A program made the translations under genes and the position numbers. Shown here piece by piece: positions 52,350 through 64,000 of a stretch of 64,000 nucleotides of DNA (its first letter is position 1; each line of letters begins with the position of its first letter). The notes beneath the pieces are model-generated. The model did not search any database. It had not been told where the DNA came from and saw only the letters and a program-made list of their open reading frames with translations. Where the stretch lies: positions 62,001 to 126,000 of the forward strand of contig JAYMTL010000030.1 in the NCBI GenBank assembly GCA_036897445.1, written 5' to 3'. This DNA is from Pelargonium tetragonum (taxonomy: Eukaryota > Streptophyta > Magnoliopsida > Geraniales > Geraniaceae).

Positions 52350-54055
52350 TTTCTAGTCGGGTAACCGCGGGAATTAAAAACCTTTAACTTCAGAGAACTC
52401 CCGGGTTTATATTATATACGGGTACGCTTTCTTATGAGTTTAATTACTTATATAAATAGAAAGCTTTTTTTGTACAGGTTTATACTCCATAAGAAAGGAA
52501 GAAACTTTTTCCCTAAAAGTCTCTCAATTCTCAATATAGTAACTGTAGTAGAAGTCGCGCAGGGGTTTTCCTTTGCTTAAAATCCGTAATGCTAAGGAAA
52601 TTCGTCTAAGCAGGGGATATCCAAAGTCGGGAGGAATATAAAATGTTTACCCAGGGGTTGTTGTAATAAAGTTTGTGAAATTCCTTTTATATTATAGAAG
52701 TTTTTTTCTAGATATTCTACCTTTAGAAGTTTGAATGAATCCGAATATTCCTTTTTATGTACCAACAATTCCTAATAAGCCATTTTTGATATGAGCCCTT
52801 ATTCTATTTCAAAGTACAAGACGTAAAAGTGTTAGCTAAGAAATATTCACCAAATTTCCGCTTTCGTGAATGAGTCATAAATTGAAACTAATGCTTTTTT
52901 TGTAGGGTATACCTATCTATACAGGAGTTATTCAATTCCAATATCCTAGGTATCCCCCTGTTTTTACTAGACTTCATAGCCTTTAATTCACTAAAATTAT
53001 ATCAAAGATTTTGGAGGGGTTATCCTACAAGGTTTCCTATAAATGAGATCAACCAAACCAAAAAGTACTCGTCTAACCCCTTGATTAAAGGAAAAACTCA
53101 AGTTGTATTAGAATTAAAAAGCATCTTGTTAACTGTATTTACATAGTGAAAATCTAAGGGGTGAGTTGTAATCTGGCGAAATCCTCTCTAACCAGACCCT
53201 TCTCGACGAGAAACCCTTTTGCAAAACTCCAACTAAGCAACTTACTCTAATTCCTACTCTACAACCTGGAGAAGTCTAATGATATTTTAGGTTCTTATGG
53301 CAACCCCTATTTTGTAGTAAAAAGAGAGTTAATTAAAAACTTTTAAGTGGAAGCGTGGTAGCAGAATCTCATTCCTGGTATAGAAAGATTATTAAAACCA
53401 AGGCCCCTTTTTGTATATTACGAGCGTTTATATATCCGGTTTTTGAAATACTGAATTATTTGTTTACAACATTTTTACTAAGATTTTTGAAAAATTCCTT
53501 ATACTTATCAAAGTTCTCAGAATAAAAGTTTATAGTCCTACGCCCAAGGGCAATCCTAAAATCACTGCCTTTAGCCGGATCCTAAAAAGTGGCTTTTGCT
53601 TAGTTGAGATTATTCTACCAAAAGTTCATGAAATTAAATAAACACCTATTACAAGTTACAAGTTTCGAAGGTTTGCTAGAGTCCCTAAGCTTTACTGTTA
53701 ATTTTAATTTTGAGGAATAAAATTTTCCAAAGGGCCTTTTGATTATTATAATGGAATTTTTTTGCTTTGTAAACATTCCTCTTTTGATAAAGAAAGTGTT
53801 TAGAATCGGTAAACCCGTAGGAGCAATTAAATATTTAACAAAATTTATACCTTAATTGACGAAATAGGCGGGGTGAATAAGATCGCTTAGATAAGATAAA
53901 GTTTTTTTTACCTTGAGACTTATTACGCCACAGGATCGGTAAAGAGAATAAAAAAGCTTTTTTAGCGCTACATCTACTTACTCTATAAAATTCTCCTTAT
54001 TTGAAACTTTTCTTTAAACTCTTGCTTATTCATTTACATTTCTTAATTCTTTAGG
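52350..54055. other. Gene-free AT-rich background
   Basis: No frame above the reporting length and no recognisable RNA or repeat. Some G/C clusters occur amid A/T runs. Confidence 0.5.
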
Positions 54056-54059
54056 TTTC

Positions 54060-54700
54060 TAAAATTCCTGCCTAGTTAAGCTCTACTAAGAGAAAATCCT
54101 TCTTATGCGGGACTTTTGACTTATTAGAGTTTTGTAATAGTCCTTGTTACCGACTCTGAAGCGCTGCGGAGGAAGGTAATTGTATATAGTCTTATAGTTA
54201 GTACACCCATAATTTATAGACACCCCTTTACTTGAAATTCCTAGACCCTTATCCTGTATCCTAGCCTGTTTCTTATGCACACTACCTGGAGCTATATTTG
54301 CTTTTTCACCCATATTCTTGCTTGTTTTGATAGCCACCTTTTACTTGTAATACCCGGTCTAGCCCTTGTATCTTACTCTTTCTTAGCCTTTGTTGAAAAG
54401 CCTTTCCTTTAATTGTAAAATATATTATTCCAGAAGTTTTAGTTAAAAGGCATTCGGGGTTAAGCCTTACTATTCTTGTAGCCCTGTGCAGCCTTAGTCT
54501 TACAGAGTATGAGAGATTAGAACCCGTAATTACAGTCTTAAGAGTCTATTCCCCAAGATTTCCTTTAAGATATCTGGTTTAGGCAAGCTTGCTTGTATAG
54601 ATAGTATGGGGCTTGAACTAGAGTATTCCCTGTATTCGATACTCTTTAATTTCATGTTACTCTCTTGGGAAGTGTTTTTCCTATCACCGATTTTGTATTC
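54060..54700 (-). pseudogene. Minus-strand basic protein-like patch
   Basis: The plus strand is pyrimidine-rich. On the minus strand an 83-codon frame (54086-54337) is basic, Lys/Arg/Ser/Tyr-rich, with no membrane segment. The 100 bp upstream on the minus strand also read as basic polypeptide in a second frame. This resembles the other coding remnants in style. No domain is recognised. Confidence 0.2.
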
Positions 54701-54709
54701 TGGATTATA

Positions 54710-57700
54710 GTGTTACTGTTCAAAGGAGTTTTATAGGGGGGAGTCTTCCTTCGTGGGTAGCTGAAAAGCACCCTTAAAGAGAATATCACTATTATTAAAG
54801 ATTCTAAAGGCTCCCGTTTAATAAAAGAATTACCAATTATAAGGAAGTGAAATGTTTTATATAAGTGATTAATTCTACTTGTATTCACCTCCCCCAAATC
54901 CTAAATGGGGAACCAACCTCTTTCTCCGAATAAGTGTAGTAGCTTGAAAGTAGTTTAGCCTAGCAGTTAAACAAAGCCACTACTTGGATGTTATGCTCCT
55001 AATCACTATAGACAAAGAAAATCCAGTTAAAGAAAGTAAGAGAAAATCCCTTTGTGCCCCACCTTATGATGACGTTTCGTTCCTTTTTTGTACTTGTATA
55101 AAAGTTTAGTTTTTACCTGTAAGCTTTATATGAACCCTTTGCCCTAGGATTAATTCCTAATGGGTTTCACTTACTAAGTTTCGGGGGGATGGTATTCCAC
55201 TAGGATCCTATATAATAAGGGTTTGTTAGAGACATGTTCGAGCAGAACTGCGTATAAGCGCCTAGATATGAGAAAAGCGAAGAAATAACCTATAAATGTA
55301 CAAGCCCAAACTTTATCTTAATACCACAAATTCTTTCAATACGAGCAGGAATCCCCCTTTCTGAAAACCTACTTTTTGTGTAATAGTTACATACAAATTT
55401 AATTAAGACTCTATCTTTGCCTTTGCAGAGCTCAGAAAAAAAGTTTAATACTATGCTTCTATTAACTAGAGGTTCTACTCTCCAAAAGGACTCCTAACTC
55501 AGGGATTAAACCCTATTAAGGATGCACTTCATATGGAACCAACGACTCCTTTTTCTTTTGTTTTAATAACCCAGAATTACTTAGAAAAGCTAGCTTATGA
55601 AGTCCAACTACTCTATGCACGAGATCGACCCTATAGAGATTCTTTTCTATCTTACACGGGTTTCTTTTACCAATCACAAGTACGGTACTTACAGGTGTTT
55701 TCGACTTCGACCGGGAATACCGTGTTATTAACTTTATATCAAGGTAGGAAGTTCATCAAATTTAGTACAACTTTGTTCTCAATTCATTTAGTTGATAACC
55801 TAGAGTATGGCCCTTGGGAGGAGCACAACTTTTATTCATATATAGAAATATACCCTCGTATGGCGTCTCAACTGCATTAAGCTTTTTCTTGTTAAACTGA
55901 AATTCTCTAAATAATTTAAAGAATACTAAGCCTTTCATCTCAAGAGTTGTTAGTTCCTCTTCATTTTTATACTGAGACTTAGCTCTCTCCCCTTTCCTAA
56001 ATATATAAAAAGTAGCTAACTATTTAAAATGGAGCTATGAATAAAAAACAGCTGCTATATAGAGCACAGAATGCCGCTTCTTTTTGTTAATCGTGGGGTC
56101 CCCTGAGCCGAGGGTCGAACCTTTTTTCATGCTGTGATCCTTTTAAGTTCTTATTTAACTAATTACTTCATTTAGAATAGTAATAAGTAACTCTTAAATT
56201 TTTATTAGTTTGAGATCAAAAAGCAAGAGTTTTACAACAAAGGCATATGAAGCAAAAGCGGTCTATTTTCTATAATATACATAATTTATTGTTTCCAGAA
56301 AAGTTGGTCTAAGTCATGGATTCTACTTTTCAAAAGTATAAATCTTTAACTAAACTAACATCACTCAAACACAAGCGACAAGAAACAGAAGTCCAAAAAG
56401 TTACTCAAGATAGGCAGGAAAGCCAATCAAAAACTAAACCAACAAATAAGATCAGAAAGTAACCACCGAAAAACCTGGGGTTCCCTGTGTAGACCTCATT
56501 CTAGTTCAGTAGTTTTCCTAATTTTGCTTAGTTAGATAGAACTCTCAACTTAAAATAAGAAAAAAGGAGAATTCTGCTCCCTGGGTTTAGAGTGTTTCTC
56601 TTAGTTTAGTAAGAAGCTACTTTATAACCTTTTGCATAGAGCTGAACTTGGCAATATTAGGAATTGTAAAAAGACTCCTCTTGTGCTATCCAAAACCATA
56701 TGTTATGCTCTAACCTGACACTAAAACGAAGTTCCAATTTGCATAAGGGTTAGATTTTCAGAGTCCTGTTATTATTAAAATACAAACATGAATATAATAT
56801 TTCTTGCAATATTTATGGCTAAATACTTGGTTTCAATAAGATGAGCTCAAAGTTCCCCCTTGCAATTCTGTATTTTCGAATAATTTTTAGTGCTTATTCT
56901 TTAATCTTGTTAAGTACTTTTCTAAAGGATTTCAAATCTCTAGTACCAAATTCACTTTATTTTATTATTAGTTTAGAATTCCTTGCTATTTCTTCAGCCT
57001 AGCACTAGTACAGTACTTTTATTAGAATGTTTGTATTAAATTAGTAGGATACTTATAGGTAGCACGAGTTATGTAACTACAGGGAAATCCAGGGAGCCCC
57101 TATCTAGCATGAGTTAAGGAATTTCTCTCTAAGTCGGAGTAGAGTAAAGCTTTAGTCCTATAGTTAGGGTAACATGAGAATATAAGGGTAAGGGGAAGTC
57201 CTTATGAAGCCATAGCAGTTTAGAATGTAGTGCAACTTCTTATGTGTATTTAATAAGTAATGAGAATTTCCAAAAGTTTTTTATTCATTTAGTTTTGGCT
57301 CATTGTGTATACGTATTATAAGTGTTCGTCCTATACCTAAAGCTACATATTTTCGTAGACTCCCTATCATGATGTAATTAAGTAGTTTTCTTGTATCATA
57401 ATTGGACTAAAGGTGGATATCTCAGATAAGCAAATAGAACCCTCCTGAAATCTTTAAACACAACCACAAAGTTTATATAACTCCCTTCTCTTGCTCTTGT
57501 AAAAGCTGAGAGTTCTACTTTTTTATGTATTTTTGCTAGGATAAGGCAGAGAGTCATATTAGTAGGTTTTTTTCAAAGGAGTTTAGTCGAACTGGGAGGC
57601 TTTTTGAACCTAAGGATCCCCTCTTTATTTAATATATTTTAATACACAAATTCGAGTTTCAATCAGATAAGTAGTAGGTAGCCACTATACTTTTAACTTA

Positions 57701-58240
57701 TTTCGAAAGGGGCTTTTCAGTAATATTATCTACCTCTCTATACAACAGTGTTCCTTCATTTATAGACTTTTATAATTTTAAAATAGAGACTATGAATTCC
57801 CTGCTAAAAGGGGTTACTTACGCGACAGCCAATTCATTAACTACTCAGTATTTTCAAGTCAAGGAGTTTCAATAGAAGTTTTGCTAAGAGTTATCCACAG
57901 AATATTCAGTATTTAAAAGTGATATTTCCTAAAAGGGAGCTCCTTCGCATTAGCCGCAAATTTCTATACCCCTCTATAAAAAATTGCGGACCAGTAGGCG
58001 TATATACCTCTAAGATATAACTTAATAAGGTTTCTTTGCCTTTATATTTATCTTTAAATTCAATAATTATAGGAAACTTACAATAGAGCTCATGAATGGG
58101 AGTCAATTTATACTTGGCTTCACAGCCATGGTTTCGTGTTGGCGAGAAAAAGAGGGCCTAGGAAAGATGAATATGAAAGGCAAAGTTCTAGCTTTGCTAA
58201 GAGCAGGCACTCTGGCTACGTACTTTACTGGCTTACAAAG
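54710..58240. other. Gene-free AT-rich background with one 115-codon frame
   Basis: Apart from the frame at 55533-55880 there is nothing to call. The stretch at 57040-57220 is somewhat purine-rich and may be a trace of another degraded repeat. A T-arm-like string near 56115 has no acceptor stem. Confidence 0.5.
55533..55880 (+). CDS. 115-codon open frame, probably not a gene
   Basis: It starts at ATG. It is rich in Tyr, Phe, Ser, Leu and Thr, is soluble-looking with no clear membrane helix, and ends in an aromatic, acidic segment. I recognise no family or motif. Its length fits the longest frames expected by chance here. No neighbouring signal supports expression. Confidence 0.1.
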   Translation: MEPTTPFSFVLITQNYLEKLAYEVQLLYARDRPYRDSFLSYTGFFYQSQVRYLQVFSTSTGNTVLLTLYQGRKFIKFSTTLFSIHLVDNLEYGPWEEHNFYSYIEIYPRMASQLH

Positions 58241-58249
58241 CGAGGGCCT

Positions 58250-58490
58250 CTTCCTGGATCCCGTTTTAAAGTAGACGCATAAATAAGTAGCGAGGTATTA
58301 TGAATAAGAGTAGGAGTAAGAAAGCGAGTAAGCAAGGCAGAAAGGTGGATAATAAGGATATTGGGAGTATCCATAGCTAAAGAAAAGGTAGTGTGTTTCG
58401 CAGATGGAATAGAGTGAAAGCAAGGAATTTGCAGTGCATCCTTACTTGTTATCTGATAAAGGATTCTCGTTAATAACAATACAAGTTGGA
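58250..58490 (+). pseudogene. Remnant B of the repeat shared with 13.6 kb
   Basis: A purine-rich stretch whose plus frame reads as a Glu/Gln/Lys-rich, coiled-coil-like polypeptide broken by stops. Positions 58295-58323 match 13643-13671 at 26 of 29 nt, with only transitions between them. The composition contrasts sharply with the T/C-rich sequence that follows at 58560-58860. The family is unknown; it is broken and looks old. Confidence 0.35.
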
Positions 58491-58499
58491 ATAATTAGT

Positions 58500-61400
58500 G
58501 CCAAAAAGCCTGGCCGGACCTTCTTTTAATTATTCCTTTTACCTGTCAACTCTTTCTTTCAAAAAAAAAGCAGCCTCTCCTAAGATTTAAGGAATTCCTG
58601 ACTTAAGTTCCTTAGTGACCTTTTAATCTCCCCTACCTATTATAATACCCCTGAACTAGTTATCTAAAACTAAAAACCTTGTACTCCGCTAAAAAATCTT
58701 CTTGTAAAACCCAAGCCCTATTCTAGTTCTTACTCTGGGTTCCAGCAGCTCCCTGAGCTATACCTTTTTGGAATACTGTAGAGCCTACTGAAGTTTCTAC
58801 TACTCCCTTTTAATTGAAAACTCTATACCCTGTATAATCCTATTCAAAAGGATTCTCGCTTTAAACTTAAAGACGTAAAAGGATTAATCGAATAATCCCA
58901 AAGTTACTATCTAGAATTATAACGAGTCTGGCTACCCTTTGAGCTCTTTTTTTGTACATCCAAGGACTTTAGCTTCCCTATTTTCTTTTTTCCTAAAAAG
59001 GCTCGGTTAGATCCGCTGCCGAATCCCCTCTTAAGAAATCCCTGTGACGAATTTGAAAAGGTTTTTGGGTTCCCCCCTGATCTTAGGAAAAAGTATAATA
59101 ATTTGTTAAATTCTCAAGAAATTTGCTTGTAGTATAGAAGCTCTTACAAAAGGAATTTTTCATTTAATTTAGGGGACTACGGATCTACTATCACATTTAA
59201 AAGTCACTCATATATAGGTACGGAGTCTTACTAAATTCTTACTCTATTCTATATTGAATACCAGGAAGTTTGACCTTCTCTATTAATATTAATTAAAGGG
59301 TTTTCTCATATCTCACTACTAAACGGGTATGCTATGGGCTTCTTTTAAGATGGGGTAAATTAAATAAAGAGTTTGCTACTAATTTCGGGACAATTCAACT
59401 TAGTTCTTGGCTAGTCAGTGAAACACTAGAGGGTTAAATTCTTATATAATTAAGGTAATTCCTTAGATTCCTTAAAAAATAAAGAGTAAAAAACTAAGGA
59501 GTAAGTACTGGAAAAGGATCCCTTTAGGGGGAATGAAAAACACAAAACATACCCTGTTAAACGGGCAAACAAAGCACCCTAGTATCGAGTACTTCAAAAG
59601 CGGTATCAAGTATATAATCTTCAGTATAAAAGGGGTTTGTCCTCTAAACTTTAACGGCCTTCCTTCCTACAGTAACCTAGTACGTATGCTCAAAAACCTA
59701 GGGTTCATACCAAAGCTTCTCCATTAACGTACCCCACGAAAATAAGAAGTTCCTGTTTAGTGTTTTCGCGCTTGCTTTCTAATATAACTTATCTCTCATT
59801 ATTAACGATTACTTTCGAAGTCACCCTTAGTGTAAAAGCCCGGAGTAAGTACTACCGTGTAAATTTGTTCCAACTTTAGTTACAAAGTTAGAAAAACTAT
59901 AAACCGCTATCTGTATTCTAGTATATATAAGCTGGATACTGACCCACTGATTCAAAGATTAGAAACTAAAGAATTGTTTATATACCAACCAGTAGAGTGC
60001 CTCCGTATGGTCTATTACTTCATAAGTTTTATAGGGAGTAGACAAGGTTGACCTTAACTTAACCCGAAATCCTATTAGTTGCAGTTCGGGACTTAGACTT
60101 TTGAGGTTTACATACTCTTCCTTTTTCTCAAATACTAATTAAATTAAACTGCATATCAAGGGGTGCTTATTTATCCAAAATTTCTCTGGGATTCTTACTG
60201 TTCCACTTGGAATGGAGTCGCTTTAGCCGCGGCTTGCCATGATATACTACTCAACAAGATTTTACCGTATGCGAACTTTCTAGTAGGTCTGGAATACTTA
60301 TATTGCAAAGCACGGTAAAGCTTCGAACTTTGTGTGAGAGAAATGGGGCACCCCCTGCCAGCCTAGTATTACCTTGGTGTTACTGGTCCTTGAAATAGAG
60401 GTTGATTTCCTTTTGTATTAGATGCAGTATAAAAAAGCCTGGCCCGAGGTTGTGATAAAACTTATATAGATGTCTGCTTGGGAAGCGCCAAATATCACTC
60501 TATATTCTATAAAAGCAATCCTGACAAAACAAATTTAGCTTGTAGAGTTATAAAGACTTTCTTGCTTGGGCATCTATTCACAATTTAGTGCAACGACACG
60601 AGTAATAAGTTATGTGTTCACATTACAATTAAGGTAAGGTGGGTAGCTGTACTTAGAAGTATTAAGTTCAGAGCAAAGCACCGCTATTGTAGTATATGAG
60701 AATTTGAGTCCAATCAAGTGTAGAAAGACTGACTCTTCCTGGCTATCTGCTTAGACCTATCTTAATGTCTTGAGTCTTTTTTATCTAAATATGGATATTC
60801 TATGGACGCCTGAACAATTATATATAAACTACACGGAAATGGTTGGCGAAAATCTTTTTAATGAGGTCCGGCATAAGGGCCTTTTAGTAACTTTATATAG
60901 TATATAAAAATAGAAAACGGTAAATAAAATCATTCTGTTTTCTGACTCCACTTATGTTCTTATTTACGAAAAATTCCATTTTGCTAGCTAAGTTAAAAGA
61001 AAAAGATTCTACTTTTTATAAAATGCTTTAGAGACACCTAATTTTAAGACTTTATTAAATTAAGGTCGATAGCTTCAATCTAATAGTAAGCTGCCTTTAG
61101 CTAGAGAATTCGTTAGCTATAAAAAAACTCTTTATCTTTTATATACTAGACTAGTCAGATCAGAAAAGTACTCTTATTATCTGTTAATATTTACTATAGA
61201 TCTATTTACAAACATTGATTTTAGCAAGAATTGAATACCCTAAACGGGCTCCTTTCATTAGGAAAAACTTTGACTTACAAAGCCTTTCCCAAGCTAAAAC
61301 TTACCTCTATCTCGAGTAGATTCCTCGTATTGCGTCCACATTACATAAAGGGAATTGCACTTCTTATTTTACCCAAGTTTAGAACAGGAATTTCCAAAAG

Positions 61401-64000
61401 GATTTCGTCTATGTTGTAGTAAATAATGCGCTTTGAGAATTTCTTGAGGGGTAATTGCTTGAAAGAGTACCTCCAGCCTTGTATTGCTATACGAGTTCTT
61501 GCTTTTTCTTTCCAAAAGTTTTATTAAATAACTTAGAACAAAAAGGAATGAAGTGTAACTAGCAAGAATCTCCTTTTGAGTCGTATATATAATAGACTAA
61601 AAATTTCTACAGGGATCTCCGCTTGTTTTAAGCTTTTTACTTCAGCTCAAAACGTAATATCAAGTTAACAAAAAGAAGTAGATCGGATCCTATATTTTTT
61701 TCCGGAGGCTTTGGCGGGGGATTCCTGCTATTTCAACAAAAAGAGTTTAAAGTAAGCGGGCGGCCGAAGAAACCTTATTTCGTTTGTTCAGTTTTAATAC
61801 TTAACTATTTATTGTCTGTTGATTAGGCAAACTCCCCGCTTTTTTATACTTACTAGAACTTATAGGAGCACATAAATTTCCTAAAACAAATTTGTCCTTG
61901 GAATTTTGTGTAAGATTTGCAGAGTCCTAGCGCGAATCCCGCTAGTTACTATTTCGGTAGGCGTTGGGAAGCTCTTATAAGGAGTTTGACTTCGGAACTT
62001 TAGAAGGTTTTGGTTAAGGTATTCTGAAGCAGATTAGGAGTGACTTATCATAGTTGATCAGATTCGAACCCTTGCATTTCAGTAAGGTACTCAAAAGATT
62101 TTTTGTATGTTAATCCTCGTTTATATTATATATTGGTTAACTTGACAGGGGAACCCAAAGCAAAAGTTTCTGTTTAGACTTAGGTCATTTTATATCCCTT
62201 TTTACTAAACTTTTTGCGGTCGTGGGAACTTTGCTTCTAAATAGGTTTAAAAGATCTGGATTAATTGCTTATTGAGAGAATCGCTTAAGAGATAAGAACC
62301 ATAAAGAATAAAAGAGTGGAATATAAATTGTTAAAATCCTCTGAAATGCAAGATTCTCGGGTTATTGCGAATGTACTTTTTTAAGAGTAAATATCCCACT
62401 AGCAAAGCATTAGCCTTTCCCTTTTCAAATGTTATATTGTAGCTGTTTTTTGTAATAATAAAAGGGGCTTTTAAATGCGCTCGGTTCAGTTACTGTTGCT
62501 TTATCTTGAATAATAGGAATTATTCAAGATCGTTAGAGGAGTAGAAAACTTAAGAAAATTTATATAGTTTTAGGTAAAATAAGGAAATACCTGAGTTATA
62601 GAGAATCTTAAAAGTATCAAGAGGAAATAAATCTTACTTAATAAGAATATACTATAATTAATTAAAGAAGACTCGCAATAAGGTTTATCAGTATGCCATG
62701 CCTCGATTTTCTACCTGTGGGTGCCCTTATTTGTAATACTTTTTTAAACCCCACCATTGCCTTTTTCTTTAACCCTGTGCTATAATATACCCCAACCTCG
62801 TGTTCAAATAGTGGGGATTTCAAGAATAGGAATCGAGATCCTGTGAAGCGCCTACTGAAGAAAGCGGAAGGTAGCCAACCTTCTGTTTCAGGAATAGTAC
62901 TTTACATTAGAAACATTATAACAACAACATCCGATTCAAATGAGGAGCGATCTACCAAAACAAATAGAATAGAAGCAAAACAAGAATGAACAAAAACACC
63001 ATGAAAACTTTCCTTTTTAACGCTTTTGTAGATAGACTCTTCTTCTTACATAAATAATAGGTCATAGTTAGAATCTTTAGAAAGATAAAAACTCCACGTC
63101 TCAGCGCCCTAATGATCTTTTGTATGGAGTATAGCCTTTTTTAGATTTGCAAAAGGAAACTAAGGGGCAAAAAGAAGAATCCAATTGTTCTTTTTCTTAT
63201 TATTCTTACATTCTTTATTTATACCGCTGAGAAAAAGATTTTTGACTAAGCAGTTCTGGTTGTACTTCATTTTCATCTGCAAACACCTATACCTTCTGTA
63301 GCCTTAGGGGCCTGCCGAAGTCTATTTACATCTTTGTCTTGTGGTTTAGTATTTGTACGTGGTTAACGAATTACAAGGATCTTTATTAACTTTTCAAGGG
63401 TATCCATGGTTAGAATTGCTTTTTTGAGGTATACCCAACGTATATTTCTTTTTATTGTGTAACCTTGTGTCGAGCAAATTAATCTAAATATTAGGGCGCC
63501 CCCTATGCCGAAAATACCGGACCAGCCGGGCCTTGGATAGTGGAAATATAGAAGTATCCCCACAATTTATTATAACTTTATCCTTATTTGCCACCAACGG
63601 GTCCTTCTATTAGAGTTGTATACCCATCGTTGAAAATCTCTTAGTAAAGAGAGTGTCTTTCATTACTTTAAACAGGAAAAGATATTCCTAGTAATTGCTG
63701 ACAAAAAAGAACCGGGGATCCTCCTTTTAGGTGCGGCCATTCCACTATTTGATCATGACCTTGAATTTAATTACCAAGCTTCGTTTCTGAATTCTGGCAA
63801 GGAATCCTAAAGAAAACCCACTTAATAACTCAGCGTTTCAAGATCCTGAATAAGGTAAAGCCAATATTACCTATATATTACCTAACTAGTAATACAAGAA
63901 GACGCTATCCCAATCATTTTTAACCCTAACCTTTATATGGATTTCGTTTTTTATTTCCGGGTTCCTCTTGTAGAGGGTGCTCAAGTAAAGAATATCGAAG
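58500..64000. other. Gene-free AT-rich background
   Basis: The plus strand is C/T-rich at 58560-58860, possibly the minus-strand side of another remnant. Otherwise there are only short frames of 62-66 codons (59533, 61231, 63363). A T-arm-like string near 62061 on the minus strand has no acceptor stem. No feature crosses the right edge that I can recognise. Confidence 0.5.

Noticed and set aside
53200-53230. GACGAGAAACCC string resembling a conserved LSU rRNA segment
   Set aside because: The similarity covers only about ten bases and no neighbouring rRNA helices or conserved segments are present.
62041-62140. Minus-strand tRNA-Phe-like string
   Set aside because: The T loop and a GAA-containing loop are present, but the T stem is mismatched and no acceptor or D arm pairs at tRNA distance.
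1-64000. Fungal or plant mitochondrial or plastid DNA
   Set aside because: No rRNA, intact tRNA, intron ORF or respiratory or photosynthetic gene fragment was recognised in 64 kb, and the remnants look like nuclear transposons. Not fully excluded.

Overview
This is a 64 kb AT-rich window (roughly two thirds A+T by eye) in which I find no intact gene. The longest ATG-to-stop frames in the standard code are 116 and 115 codons. By my rough estimate that is what chance gives for a sequence of this length and stop density. I recognise no rRNA, CRISPR array, riboswitch, operon, promoter or bacterial ribosome-binding pattern.

The best reading is a degraded, repeat-derived compartment of a eukaryotic nuclear genome, most like the AT-rich, RIP-mutated (repeat-induced point mutation) regions of filamentous ascomycete fungi. 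In hand-counted lines TpA usually exceeds ApT, TpG and CpA are somewhat scarce relative to ApC and GpT, and CpG is not notably depleted. TAA and TAG are abundant, while TGA and its complement TCA are scarce on both strands. Several islands still read like protein when the interrupting TAA/TAG codons are ignored. One, near 16.6-17.1 kb, resembles the integrase of a Ty3/gypsy LTR element. The assignment to a fungus is inference, and a non-coding organellar sequence is not fully excluded.

Layout: 1-6.7 kb is featureless background. From 6.7 to 9.1 kb lie plus-strand, purine-rich remnants of unknown protein-coding repeats. From 9.1 to 15.8 kb is background with remnants at 11.7-13.8 kb. A segment at 15.79-16.41 kb is bounded by a 14-bp inverted repeat and followed by the integrase-like fossil. 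From 17.1 to 26 kb is mostly background with a pyrimidine-rich patch near 23 kb. A minus-strand remnant lies at 26-26.9 kb, followed by a tRNA-like hairpin structure. From 27 to 51 kb is background with a second tRNA-like structure at 33.1 kb. Plus-strand remnants lie at 51.5-52.3 kb and 58.3 kb, and a minus-strand patch at 54.1-54.7 kb. The rest is background.

The most useful leads are five copies of a dispersed 13-14 bp word (TAATTACATTACCT), two of which form the inverted pair at 15.8/16.4 kb; a 29-nt repeat shared by 13.6 and 58.3 kb that differs only by transitions; and two tRNA-like structures with perfect acceptor stems. I also tested whether the organism might read TAA and TAG as glutamine. 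Over the first 9.1 kb the lengths of TGA-only open frames look random, so I do not adopt that reading, but it deserves a proper computation.
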